A stretch of DNA of 16,308 nucleotides. Origin: SIG607 sp045646245. Its GTDB lineage: Bacteria > Bacillota > Clostridia > Oscillospirales > Acutalibacteraceae. The notes beneath the pieces were generated by a model. That model ran no database searches. It was not told where the DNA came from and saw only the letters and a list, made by a program, of their open reading frames with translations. The position numbers and the translations under genes are program-made. Below, piece by piece: positions 6,137 through 13,919 of the stretch. The stretch covers positions 1 through 16,308 of the forward strand of contig JAZRKJ010000005.1 of assembly GCA_045646245.1 (NCBI GenBank), given 5' to 3'. Numbering within the stretch: position 1 is the stretch's first letter; each line of letters begins with the position of its first letter.

Positions 6137-7558
6137 CTATTTTTCAAGTACCTGTTTATAAAGTCTTATATATTCGTTTGCGGATTTACCCCAAGAATTA
6201 TCACATTCCATAGCTCTTTTCTTAAGAGTTTCCCAACCTTGTTTATCGGAATACCCTTGAAGCGCGCGCCAAACGGCTTCCAACATATCGTGGGCGTTAT
6301 AACTCTTAAAGGTAAAGCCGTTGCCCGTGTTATCGCCGCTATCCTTAATGGTATCGGCAAGACCGCCTGTTTCTCTTACAATAGGGATAGTACCGTAACG
6401 AAGCGCAACCATTTGAGCAAGACCGCAAGGTTCGCTTTGGCTGGGCATTAAGAAAATATCGGCGCCTGCATAAATTTTTCTTGCAAGAGCAGGGATAAAG
6501 CCCATTTTAAAGCCAACCTTTTCGGGGTACTCTTGAGACATTTCGTGGAAGAAGGTTTCAAATTCCCATTCGCCGCTGCCAAGTATTGCAAACTGAACGT
6601 CAGCCTTAAGAATATCTTCAAAAACGTGTTTGACAAGGTCGAAGCCTTTGTGTTTTACAAGACGGGAAACAATTCCTATAACCGGAACGTCTTCTCTTAC
6701 GGGAAGTCCCAATTCTTCTTGAAGTCTGGTTTTGTTGACAGTTTTTTTGCCAAGCTCTGAAACGTTAAAGTTTTGGTAAATATCGGGGTCGGTTTCAGGG
6801 TTATAAACCTCGGTGTCTATACCGTTTACTATACCCGAAACCTTGCCCTCAAGCTCCTTTAAAATTCCGTCAAGTCCGTGAGCGTAGTACGGGTCCAAAA
6901 TTTCTTTCGAATAAGTGGGGGAAACAGTGGTAACCCTATCGGCTTCCTGAATGCCGCCCTTCATAAAGTTAACGCAGTTATCATAATCCACAAGTTGAGT
7001 TTTACCCTGCGGCAGACCCAATACGTCGTCAATAAGTTCATAACCGTATTTGCCTTGGTACTGAATATTATGAATTGTAAAAACAGTATGAATATTACGG
7101 TGGATTTCATTTTCACGGTAAAGAGTATTAAGAAAAACGGGAACCAAAGCGGTCTGCCAGTCGTTACAGTGAATTATATCGGGAACATAGTCAATATAAG
7201 GAATCATTTCCAGAATTGCGCGTGAGAAAAAGGCAAAACGCTCCGCATCGTCGTAATGACCGTAAAGACCTGCGCGTTTAAAGTAATACTGATTATCCAA
7301 AAGATAATAAATTACTCCGCCAACCTTTGCTTCAAAAATTCCGCAATATTGTCTGCGCCAAGCAACAGGTACAGTAATACCCGCAATAAAATTCATATTT
7401 GCTCTGAGTTCTTCGGGAACCGATTCGTAAAGCGGCATAACCACACGGCAACCCACAAGGCGTCGGCGCAAAGCTTTTGGCAATGCTCCCGCAACGTCTG
7501 CCAAACCGCCTGACATAGCAAATGGATAGGCTTCACTTGCAGCATAAAGTATTTTCAT
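6137..7558 (-). CDS. glgA: Glycogen synthase (ADP-glucose dependent, GT5)
   Basis: A 473-residue two-domain GT-B enzyme that transfers glucose from ADP-glucose to the non-reducing end of alpha-1,4-glucan. The GT5 N-terminal domain is clear (SGGLADVAGALPKAL near 16-30, DIIHCNDWQTALVP near 127-140, TIHNIQYQGKYG near 161-172). The C-terminal domain carries VSRLVKHKG (R299, K304) and SQSEPCGLAQM with E376 and C378, then TGGLADT. The conserved lysine of the KTGGL ADP-glucose loop (K15 in E. coli GlgA) is methionine here: the sequence is A-M-S-G-G-L with Met15. All other active-site motifs look intact. The ATG at 7558 has GGAGG in front; this site is formed by the last codons of glgD, so translation of the two is probably coupled. 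It is the last gene of glgB-glgC-glgD-glgA. Confidence 0.96.
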   Translation of the reverse strand: MKILYAASEAYPFAMSGGLADVAGALPKALRRRLVGCRVVMPLYESVPEELRANMNFIAGITVPVAWRRQYCGIFEAKVGGVIYYLLDNQYYFKRAGLYGHYDDAERFAFFSRAILEMIPYIDYVPDIIHCNDWQTALVPVFLNTLYRENEIHRNIHTVFTIHNIQYQGKYGYELIDDVLGLPQGKTQLVDYDNCVNFMKGGIQEADRVTTVSPTYSKEILDPYYAHGLDGILKELEGKVSGIVNGIDTEVYNPETDPDIYQNFNVSELGKKTVNKTRLQEELGLPVREDVPVIGIVSRLVKHKGFDLVKHVFEDILKADVQFAILGSGEWEFETFFHEMSQEYPEKVGFKMGFIPALARKIYAGADIFLMPSQSEPCGLAQMVALRYGTIPIVRETGGLADTIKDSGDNTGNGFTFKSYNAHDMLEAVWRALQGYSDKQGWETLKKRAMECDNSWGKSANEYIRLYKQVLEK

Positions 7559-7560
7559 TT

Positions 7561-8688
7561 TTATCCTCCTATTTTTTCTCCCTTTTTAAGAAGTACAACC
7601 TTTTGTTTAGTACCGCAAAGCTCTGCGCCGTCTTCTATAACCGAAATTTTATCCATAACGGCGTATGATACCCTTGCGTTTTCACCGATAATTGCGTTTT
7701 GCATTATTATGGCGTTTTCCACTACAGCACCCTTTTTAACAACTGCATTACGGAAAAGTATGGAATTCTTAACGGTACCTTCAATTACGCAACCATCTGC
7801 AATAAGTGAATTGGTAACGTTACTGCCAATTTCATATTTGGCGGGCATACTGTCGTGAGTTTTTGTATATATGGGTCTTTCCCGATTGAAAAGCTGATGT
7901 CGAACTTTAGTGTCAAGCATTTTCATATTAAGGTCGTAATAACTCTTCGGGCCGTCCATAATTTCAGCAAAGCCTTCTACCTTATATCCCATTATTTTAT
8001 ATTTGTCAAGCCCCGGAATAAGTATATCGCGGGAAAGGCTTATTTTTCCTTGCGCCACGGTTTCGTTTATAAGGTCTATAAGGAATTTGCGTTTGGTAAG
8101 AATTATATCAAGGCTATGATTAGTATTTACCCTTTCCTTTAAGTACTGAATATCTTTAATATTTTCCTTTTCGTCAAGAGAAAATACCATAACCTTATCG
8201 TGGTTTTTAGGCAGCCTTCCGTACTTATAAGCTATTGTAAAGTCAGCATTATTTTTAACGTGACGGTCAAACATTTCGTTTATATCAACGTTGGCAATAA
8301 CGTCGCTGTCGCAAATAATTACGTATTCCTGATTTGCTCTTTTAAGGAAATTCATAATTCCTACAAGCGCGTGAAGATGGGTTTTGTATACGCCGTCTCC
8401 TATACCTCCCGATATAAAGGGTGGGAGTATAAAAAGACCGCCCGCTTTACGGTCCAAATCCCATTCTCTGCCGCTTCCGATATGGTCCATAAGAGATTGG
8501 TAATTTTGTTTTGTAATAATACCTACCTGACTTACACCCGCATTGGTAAGGTTAGAAAGAGAAAAATCAATAAGACGGTAACGTCCCGCAAAAGGAACCG
8601 ATGCCATAGAACGTTTTTCTGTAAGACCGGGAAGTAAATCATCGTGAACGTTGGCATAAACTATACCGAGAATATTATTTGTGCTCAT
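7561..8688 (-). CDS. glgD: Glucose-1-phosphate adenylyltransferase, GlgD subunit
   Basis: A 375-residue paralogue of GlgC. It has the nucleotidyltransferase domain followed by a left-handed beta-helix C-terminus (hexapeptide-like repeats in the last ~100 residues, e.g. GCVIEGTVKNSILFRNAVVKKG region). The N-terminal glycine-rich catalytic loop is degenerate: where GlgC has AGGQGSRL, this protein reads VYANVHDDLLPGL. That is the hallmark of GlgD, the regulatory or stabilising subunit of the heteromeric ADP-glucose pyrophosphorylase of Bacillota. Retained motifs include VPFAGRYRLIDFSLSNLTNAG, GSGREWDLDRK and CDSDVIANVD. It starts inside the glgC stop codon (ATGA, 4-base overlap) and ends 2 bases before glgA. 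It should function only together with GlgC. Confidence 0.95.
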   Translation of the reverse strand: MSTNNILGIVYANVHDDLLPGLTEKRSMASVPFAGRYRLIDFSLSNLTNAGVSQVGIITKQNYQSLMDHIGSGREWDLDRKAGGLFILPPFISGGIGDGVYKTHLHALVGIMNFLKRANQEYVIICDSDVIANVDINEMFDRHVKNNADFTIAYKYGRLPKNHDKVMVFSLDEKENIKDIQYLKERVNTNHSLDIILTKRKFLIDLINETVAQGKISLSRDILIPGLDKYKIMGYKVEGFAEIMDGPKSYYDLNMKMLDTKVRHQLFNRERPIYTKTHDSMPAKYEIGSNVTNSLIADGCVIEGTVKNSILFRNAVVKKGAVVENAIIMQNAIIGENARVSYAVMDKISVIEDGAELCGTKQKVVLLKKGEKIGG

Positions 8689-9911
8689 ACTATTTCGCCT
8701 TCTTTCACATTTTTGCTTATCATAGATTTAGCCTTAACAACTGCTTTTTTACCGACTTTGACCGAGTCGCACACAACGGCTATACCCCAATCATCACGGT
8801 TAAGTACCGCTTGAGGATTTTCGCCAACAACGGCGCCTTCCCCAATCTTAACGTTTTCCGCCACTATTGCGTATTGAACGTGGGCTCCCTTTTTAACAAC
8901 CGCGCCCGGCATTATAAGTGAATATTCTACCGTTGCGCCCTCTTCTATGGTTACGTTTTCAAAAAGAACCGAATAATCAAGATTTCCGCCAACAAAGCAA
9001 CCGTCGCTGACAAGAGAGTTTTCAACTTTGGCATTTTCGCTTATATACTGCGGCGGCAACCAGCCTGTGCGGGAATAAATTTTCCAATCGGCGCTGTCCA
9101 GCTTCAAATCAAGTTTGGGATTCAAAAGGTCTAAGTTAGCATCCCACAAGGATTCCACCGTACCAACGTCTTTCCAGTAGCCTTGGAAGCGGTACGCCAT
9201 CATCTTTTCACCGTTATACAGCATTGCAGGAATAATATCCTTACCGAAATCGTTATGGGAAGCCTTGTTCTTTTCGTCTGCAATAAGATATTCTCTCATT
9301 TTATCCCAAGTAAAGACGTAAATACCCATGGAAGCAAGATTGCTCTTGGGGTTAGCCGGCTTTTCTTCGAATTCGTATATGGTACCGTCCTCTTTAGTAT
9401 TCATAATACCGAAACGGGGAGCTTCCTCAAAAGGCACCTCCATTACCGCAATGGTACAATCCGCGCCGGATTCCTTATGAGCTTTTATCATTTCGGAATA
9501 ATCCATTTTATAAATATGGTCTCCCGAAAGCACCAAAACGTATTCGGGGTCATATTTTTCAATAAAATGAATATTTTGATAAATTGCGTTGGCGGTACCC
9601 TTATACCAATCGCCGCCTTTACTCTTTTGGTATGGCGGAAGAATATGCACCCCTCCGTCGAGACGGTCAAGGTCCCACGGTTTTCCGCTTCCAACATAAT
9701 CGTTAAGTTCAAGAGGCTGATACTGAGTAAGAATACCCACAATATCAATACCCGAATTAACGCAGTTGGAAAGAGGAAAGTCAATAATTCTGTACTTTCC
9801 TCCGTAAGGCACCGCGGGCTTGGCAATTTTTTGGGTAAGGACGCCCAGTCGGCTTCCCTGTCCACCTGCCAACAACATTGCTACACATTCATTCTTTTTC
9901 AAAACACTCAC
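8685..9911 (-). CDS. glgC: Glucose-1-phosphate adenylyltransferase, catalytic subunit GlgC
   Basis: A 408-residue enzyme making ADP-glucose from ATP and glucose 1-phosphate, the committed step of bacterial glycogen synthesis. The catalytic loop LLAGGQGSRL (13-22) is intact, followed by KPAVPYGGKYRIIDFPLSNC, GSGKPWDLDR, LVLSGDHIYKMDY (metal-binding Asp) and FEEKPANPKSN (substrate lysine). A C-terminal beta-helix of hexapeptide-like repeats carries oligomerisation and allosteric sites in this family. The start taken is GTG at 9911, since no ATG is in frame nearby; a TTG at codon 4 is possible. No good Shine-Dalgarno precedes it. A tiny ATG-AAA-GTG-TAG reading frame ends in an overlap with this GTG. 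It begins 29 bases after the glgB stop codon. Confidence 0.96.
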   Translation of the reverse strand: MSVLKKNECVAMLLAGGQGSRLGVLTQKIAKPAVPYGGKYRIIDFPLSNCVNSGIDIVGILTQYQPLELNDYVGSGKPWDLDRLDGGVHILPPYQKSKGGDWYKGTANAIYQNIHFIEKYDPEYVLVLSGDHIYKMDYSEMIKAHKESGADCTIAVMEVPFEEAPRFGIMNTKEDGTIYEFEEKPANPKSNLASMGIYVFTWDKMREYLIADEKNKASHNDFGKDIIPAMLYNGEKMMAYRFQGYWKDVGTVESLWDANLDLLNPKLDLKLDSADWKIYSRTGWLPPQYISENAKVENSLVSDGCFVGGNLDYSVLFENVTIEEGATVEYSLIMPGAVVKKGAHVQYAIVAENVKIGEGAVVGENPQAVLNRDDWGIAVVCDSVKVGKKAVVKAKSMISKNVKEGEIV

Positions 9912-9940
9912 TACACTTTCATTTATATTTGAAATGCTTT

Positions 9941-11806
9941 TTATTTTTTAGGTTTTCGACTGTTCCTTTTTAAATAGGTTACCGAAAGAGGCGGGATTTT
10001 AAGAGAAATGCTGTTTTTTAATCCGTGCATTTCTATAGTTTCGCTTTTAACCGAAGTCTTATTCTTCTCCACATTACCACCGAATTCTTGCCACTGGGAA
10101 CAGAACAGAGCTTTGTAGCTTCCCTTTTGGGGAACTCCTATACGGTAATCCTGCCTTTCTACAGGAACAAAGTTGCAAACAACTATAATTTCATCACCGT
10201 TTTTTGCAATACGTCTAAAGGAAATTACGCTTTGAGAGTAGTCGTCATTTGAAATCCAGTTAAACCCTTCCCAAGAATAATCCACTTCATAAAGTTCGGG
10301 ATTATTAAGATAAAAAGCGTTTAACTCTTTGGTGAATTCCAACATATAACGGTGCATATCGTAATCAAGCAAGAACCAGTCCAACTGCTTTTTATAATCC
10401 CATTCAATAAATTGGGCAAATTCCTGCCCCATAAAGGAAAGCTTTTTACCCGGATGAGCCATCATATACGCCATAAATGCCCTTAGTCCGCTGAACTTTG
10501 CTTCATATTCACCGGGCATTTTATTTATCATTGAGCATTTCCCGTGAACCACTTCGTCGTGGGAAAGAGGCAATACAAAATTTTCGCTGAAGGCGTAGAA
10601 GAAGGAAAATGTCAGACAGTTATGGTGATGTTTTCTAAACAGCGGGTCAAGTGAAGTATATCTGATCATATCGTTCATCCAACCCATATTCCACTTGAAA
10701 TTAAACCCAAGACCATCCTCTGAGGGCGGTTTGGTTACAAGCGGCCACGCAGTAGATTCTTCGGCTATCATCATAACCGTAGGGTCAGCCTTAAATGCCG
10801 CCGTATTAAGCTGACGCAAAAATTCAACCGCCTCAAGGTTTTCTTTTCCGCCGTAAGAATTAGGAACCCAAGCGCCGTCCTTGCGCCCGTAGTCAAGATA
10901 AAGCATAGACGCCACCGCATCAACACGCAAACCGTCAATATGGTATTCCTTTATCCAATAACAAACGCTTCCTATAAGGAAGTTCATTACTTCAACTTTT
11001 CCGTAATCAAATACCGCGGTACCCCATTCTTTGTGTTCGCCTTTTCTGTCGTCGGAATATTCGTAAAGAGGAGTGCCGTCGAAACGGTAAAGAAAAGGCT
11101 CGTCTTTCGGGAAATGGGCAGGTACCCAGTCAAGTATTACGCCGATATTCTTGCTGTGAAGAATATCTACAAACCTTTTAAAATCCTCAGGTGTGCCGTA
11201 ACGGGAAGTGGGAGCAAAGTAACCGCTTACCTGATACCCCCATGAACCTTCGTAAGGGTACTCCATAATGGGCATAAGCTCTACGTGGGTGTAGCCCATT
11301 TCTTTTACGTAATCGGCAAGAGATTTGGCCGCATCTATATAATTTAAAAAACTGCCGTCGGCATTTCTTTTCCAAGAGCCTAAATGAACTTCGTAAACGT
11401 TTACGGGAGCTTCGTAAATATTCTCCCCCGCTTTTTTCTCACGCCACTTTTCATCTTTCCAAATATAATTATCGCTGTAAACCTTTGAACAGGTTCCGGG
11501 AGGCGTTTCAAAATGTTTAGCATAAGGGTCGGCTTTAAGGACGGTTTTATCGCCTTTAGTAACGGCGTATTTATAATTATCGAAAATTTTAATACCGGGT
11601 ATGCTTAATTCGAAGGTTCCCGTTTCACTTCTTTTCATTACGTTGGTATAGCCGTTCCAGCCGTTAAAATCTCCTACCACCGAAACAGTATCGGCGTCGG
11701 GAGCCCAAACCCTGAAGAGAGTACTTTCTTCTTTGTAAAAAGATCCAAAGTATTCATAGGAATTGTAAATGATTTCACCGTAAAATCTGCAATCATTTAC
11801 CGTCAT
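9941..11806 (-). CDS. glgB: 1,4-alpha-glucan branching enzyme (GH13)
   Basis: A 621-residue enzyme that cuts alpha-1,4-glucan chains and rejoins them by alpha-1,6 bonds, creating glycogen branches. The N-terminal CBM48 domain covers about residues 28-100 (STLFRVWAPDADTVSVVGDFNGW). The GH13 barrel follows with VYEVHLGSWKR, DWVPAHFPKD, HIDGLRVDAVASM (nucleophile D296), MIAEESTAWP (acid/base E349) and LPLSHDEVVHGK (D417). The C-terminal beta-sandwich is near 530-615. The length is that of the shorter GlgB class without the extra N-terminal domain of E. coli GlgB. The ATG at 11806 has GGAG upstream at a normal distance. First gene of the operon, with its own promoter. Confidence 0.97.
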   Translation of the reverse strand: MTVNDCRFYGEIIYNSYEYFGSFYKEESTLFRVWAPDADTVSVVGDFNGWNGYTNVMKRSETGTFELSIPGIKIFDNYKYAVTKGDKTVLKADPYAKHFETPPGTCSKVYSDNYIWKDEKWREKKAGENIYEAPVNVYEVHLGSWKRNADGSFLNYIDAAKSLADYVKEMGYTHVELMPIMEYPYEGSWGYQVSGYFAPTSRYGTPEDFKRFVDILHSKNIGVILDWVPAHFPKDEPFLYRFDGTPLYEYSDDRKGEHKEWGTAVFDYGKVEVMNFLIGSVCYWIKEYHIDGLRVDAVASMLYLDYGRKDGAWVPNSYGGKENLEAVEFLRQLNTAAFKADPTVMMIAEESTAWPLVTKPPSEDGLGFNFKWNMGWMNDMIRYTSLDPLFRKHHHNCLTFSFFYAFSENFVLPLSHDEVVHGKCSMINKMPGEYEAKFSGLRAFMAYMMAHPGKKLSFMGQEFAQFIEWDYKKQLDWFLLDYDMHRYMLEFTKELNAFYLNNPELYEVDYSWEGFNWISNDDYSQSVISFRRIAKNGDEIIVVCNFVPVERQDYRIGVPQKGSYKALFCSQWQEFGGNVEKNKTSVKSETIEMHGLKNSISLKIPPLSVTYLKRNSRKPKK

Positions 11807-11847
11807 TTAATTCTTCTCCTTTTTTCGGAATATTACTTCCTAAAAAT

Positions 11848-11876
11848 ATCATAACAAACATAGAAGCAATTTTCAA
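11848..11876 (-). promoter_or_regulatory. Promoter of the glgBCDA operon
   Basis: On the minus strand: -35 TTGAAA (11871-11876), 17-bp spacer, -10 TATGAT (11848-11853), a near-consensus sigma-A promoter. Transcription would begin near 11841, about 35 bases ahead of the glgB ATG. Confidence 0.8.
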
Positions 11877-11935
11877 GTCATTTTAGTGAAAAATAAATTA
11901 AAATTATTGAACTTCTTTGCTTTATATTATGTAAA

Positions 11936-11966
11936 ATATACAAAATAATACTCTTTTTTTGTATAT
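11936..11966. repeat. AT-rich inverted repeat in the glgB / GH130 divergent intergenic region
   Basis: ATATACAAAA (11936-11945) is an exact inverted copy of TTTTGTATAT (11957-11966) with an 11-base loop. It lies between the two divergent promoters and could be a protein-binding site or a weak hairpin. The sequence is very AT-rich, so chance is possible. Confidence 0.35.
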
Positions 11967-12001
11967 ATATTAAAAACAGACTATCTTCGACCCAATAACA
12001 G

Positions 12002-12030
12002 TTGACTAAACTTATTAGGGGTGCTAAAAT
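12002..12030 (+). promoter_or_regulatory. Promoter of the GH130 gene
   Basis: -35 TTGACT (12002-12007), 17-bp spacer, -10 TAAAAT (12025-12030). The predicted start near 12037 leaves a ~25-base leader with GAGG at 12051-12054, 7 bases before the ATG. Confidence 0.8.
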
Positions 12031-12045
12031 AAAGTATACCCTAAT
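12014..12045. repeat. Inverted repeat over the GH130 promoter, candidate operator
   Basis: ATTAGGG (12014-12020) and CCCTAAT (12039-12045) are perfect inverted copies, 18 bases apart. The centre lies on the -10 box and the left arm is in the spacer. The left arm is upstream of the predicted transcript start, so an RNA hairpin is unlikely and a dimeric repressor site is the natural reading. Confidence 0.5.
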
Positions 12046-12061
12046 GAACTGAGGAAAAACA

Positions 12062-13069
12062 ATGATTACAAAATTTAGAGGCGAAGAATACATAATGCAC
12101 CGTAATCAAAAGAATCCTATAATCACAAAAGAGGATTTCCCACTTAAAACCAACGCGGTTTTTAACTGCGGTCAGACTATGTATAACGGAAAAACGCTTT
12201 TACTTATTGCCGCTTTTTACAAGGAACGCATAAACAACAGTCTGTGCGGTATCCACGTAGCAAAGAGTGACGACGGCATTAACTTCGACATTAACCCCAC
12301 TCCCCTGTTTTTGAGTGATGATTGGAGCGGCGATTGCCCCGGCACCTTCGACGGTTGGGTAATCGACCCCAGAGTAACAAAAATTGATGACACCTACTAT
12401 ATTATTCGTCCCGGTCAGGTAAAAGGCAGCGGTCCCTGTGCGTTGCTTTACAAGACTAAGGATTTTGAAACGGCAGAATTTGTTGACTGTGTTGCCCTTC
12501 CCGCAAACCGTGTTCCCTGCCTTTTCCCTGAAAAAATCGATGGACTCTATGTACGGCTTGACCGCCCTTATAACGTTCATTGCCCCGAAGAGCCTGAATG
12601 TATTCCCGATACCGATATACTGAGAGCCAGTATTTGGATTTCATATTCTCCCGACCTTGTTTATTGGGGACATCACCGTCCGCTTTTATACCCTGAAAGC
12701 GTTTCTTTTTCCAACTGGAAAATCGGCCCTACTCCCCCAATAAAAACAAAAGACGGCTGGCTTGAAATTATCCACGGTGTTTGGAAAGAAAACGGAGAAT
12801 TCTGTTATTCTATAGGCGCTATGCTTTTAGACCTTAAAGACCCGTCTAAAATAACGGCACTCCTTGACCGTTGGATACTCACCCCCACCGAGCCCTTTGA
12901 AACCGACGGCAGAGTAGGAAACGTTGTTTTCCCCTGCGGTGCCATTGCCGACGAAGAAAAGGATGAAATAAGAATTTACTACGGTGCGGCAGATGAACAT
13001 ATCGGTCTTGCAAAAGGTAAGCTGAGTGAGCTTTTAGAAGCTCTTAAAAATTCCCCCGCGCCATACTAA
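12062..13069 (+). CDS. GH130 family glycoside phosphorylase (probable beta-mannoside phosphorylase)
   Basis: A 335-residue five-bladed beta-propeller enzyme. GH130 phosphorylases split beta-mannosides with inorganic phosphate, releasing alpha-mannose 1-phosphate. The family signature is present: VIDPRVTKIDDTYY with proton-donor Asp102, YVRLDRPY near 163-170, WKIGPTPPIKTKDGWLEIIHGV (219-240, the phosphate and substrate segment with His238), NVVFPCGA (287-294) and RIYYGAADEHIGLA (304-317). Length is normal for GH130. The ATG at 12062 follows GAGG at good spacing; the next ATG at 12095 would trim 11 poorly conserved residues and is a real alternative. No signal peptide, so it acts in the cytoplasm on imported or internal sugars. 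The exact linkage and acceptor cannot be read from sequence. The gene stands alone, divergent from the glycogen operon, with no transporter beside it. Confidence 0.9.
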   Translation: MITKFRGEEYIMHRNQKNPIITKEDFPLKTNAVFNCGQTMYNGKTLLLIAAFYKERINNSLCGIHVAKSDDGINFDINPTPLFLSDDWSGDCPGTFDGWVIDPRVTKIDDTYYIIRPGQVKGSGPCALLYKTKDFETAEFVDCVALPANRVPCLFPEKIDGLYVRLDRPYNVHCPEEPECIPDTDILRASIWISYSPDLVYWGHHRPLLYPESVSFSNWKIGPTPPIKTKDGWLEIIHGVWKENGEFCYSIGAMLLDLKDPSKITALLDRWILTPTEPFETDGRVGNVVFPCGAIADEEKDEIRIYYGAADEHIGLAKGKLSELLEALKNSPAPY

Positions 13070-13079
13070 AATATAAACG

Positions 13080-13120
13080 AAGGGACTGTAAAAACAATGT
13101 TTTTACAGTCCCTTTTCTTT
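13080..13120 (+). terminator. Terminator between the convergent GH130 and nadE genes
   Basis: A perfect 16-bp stem (AAGGGACTGTAAAAAC, 13080-13095 with 13099-13114) with a 3-nt loop is followed by TTTTCTTT. It is 10 bases after the GH130 stop codon. The nadE stop codon lies at 13119-13121, so the stem may also stop minus-strand transcription, with a poorer T tract (CGTTTATATTTT). Confidence 0.92.
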
Positions 13121-13850
13121 ACATTTCAGGTTTAAAGCAAGGCATAAGCTGTAGTTTAAAAAGGTTGGCTTTATGCTTTTTATCAATCAATTCCTTTTTA
13201 TCAAGGTCTTCAATTTCGCCGGTTCTTATATATTTATCAAGCTCGGCATAGGTAAAGCCTAAATTTTCCTCATCGGTTTTTCCGCACAAGCCGTCAATCG
13301 GAGTTTTGTCTACAAGCTCTTTAGGAAGTCCCAACAAATAACCGATTTCTTTTACTTCGGTTACGGTAAGGTTGGAAAGAGGTGAAAAGTCACCTACGGA
13401 ATCGCCGTATCTTGTAGAATAGCCAACCCAGTCTTCCGAAAGGTTGCAGGTGTTTACCACCCTTCCGTTACAGCTTTGAGACACCGCGTATAACGTAGAC
13501 ATTCTTATTCTCGGCGGAATGTTTTGCAATGACTGACTTGTAAGGGGCAGTTCGTCGGGGATATTTTTAATAATAGCGTCAACGGCGTCCTTAATGTTTA
13601 TAACGTAATGCTTTATACCCAAATGGTTTACAAGCAAATACGCCATATCAATATCGTGCTGTTCACCCTTGGGCATAAGCACACCTATAACACGGTCCTT
13701 TCCTAATGCTTCAACGCAAAGCGCCGCCGCAATGGAACTGTCTTTTCCGCCGGATATACCAACAACAGCGTTACAGTCCGCGCCGTTTTTATTGAAAAAC
13801 TCTTGTATCCACAAAACGCATTGTTCTTTCACTTTTTTTGCATCAAACAT
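13119..13850 (-). CDS. nadE: NAD synthetase, ammonia-dependent type
   Basis: A 243-residue enzyme that amidates nicotinic acid adenine dinucleotide to NAD with ATP, the last step of NAD synthesis. The ATP-pyrophosphatase loop SGGKDSS is at 33-39. Further family motifs are VVNTCNLSEDWVGYSTRYGD, GDFSPLSNLTVTEVKEIGYLLGLP and DGLCGKTDEENLGFTYAELDKYI. No glutaminase (nitrilase) domain is present, so it should use free ammonia or a separate ammonia donor. The ATG at 13850 has GGAGG 7 bases upstream. The upstream gene ends 69 bases away with no strong terminator between, so the two may be cotranscribed. Confidence 0.95.
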   Translation of the reverse strand: MFDAKKVKEQCVLWIQEFFNKNGADCNAVVGISGGKDSSIAAALCVEALGKDRVIGVLMPKGEQHDIDMAYLLVNHLGIKHYVINIKDAVDAIIKNIPDELPLTSQSLQNIPPRIRMSTLYAVSQSCNGRVVNTCNLSEDWVGYSTRYGDSVGDFSPLSNLTVTEVKEIGYLLGLPKELVDKTPIDGLCGKTDEENLGFTYAELDKYIRTGEIEDLDKKELIDKKHKANLFKLQLMPCFKPEM

Positions 13851-13919
13851 AAAAATACCTCCGTAAATTCACGGTTTTAGCCTTTTTTACAAACGGCTTT
13901 TACTGTTAAAAATACTTTT

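Noticed and set aside
9183..9932. A 249-codon plus-strand open frame opposite glgC
   Set aside because: It lies almost wholly antisense to glgC, which has every expected motif; no start signal and no recognisable domain.
13861..13874. Small hairpin CCGT/ACGG next to the nadE ribosome binding site, considered as a regulatory switch
   Set aside because: Only 4 base pairs, with no conserved riboswitch element recognised around it.
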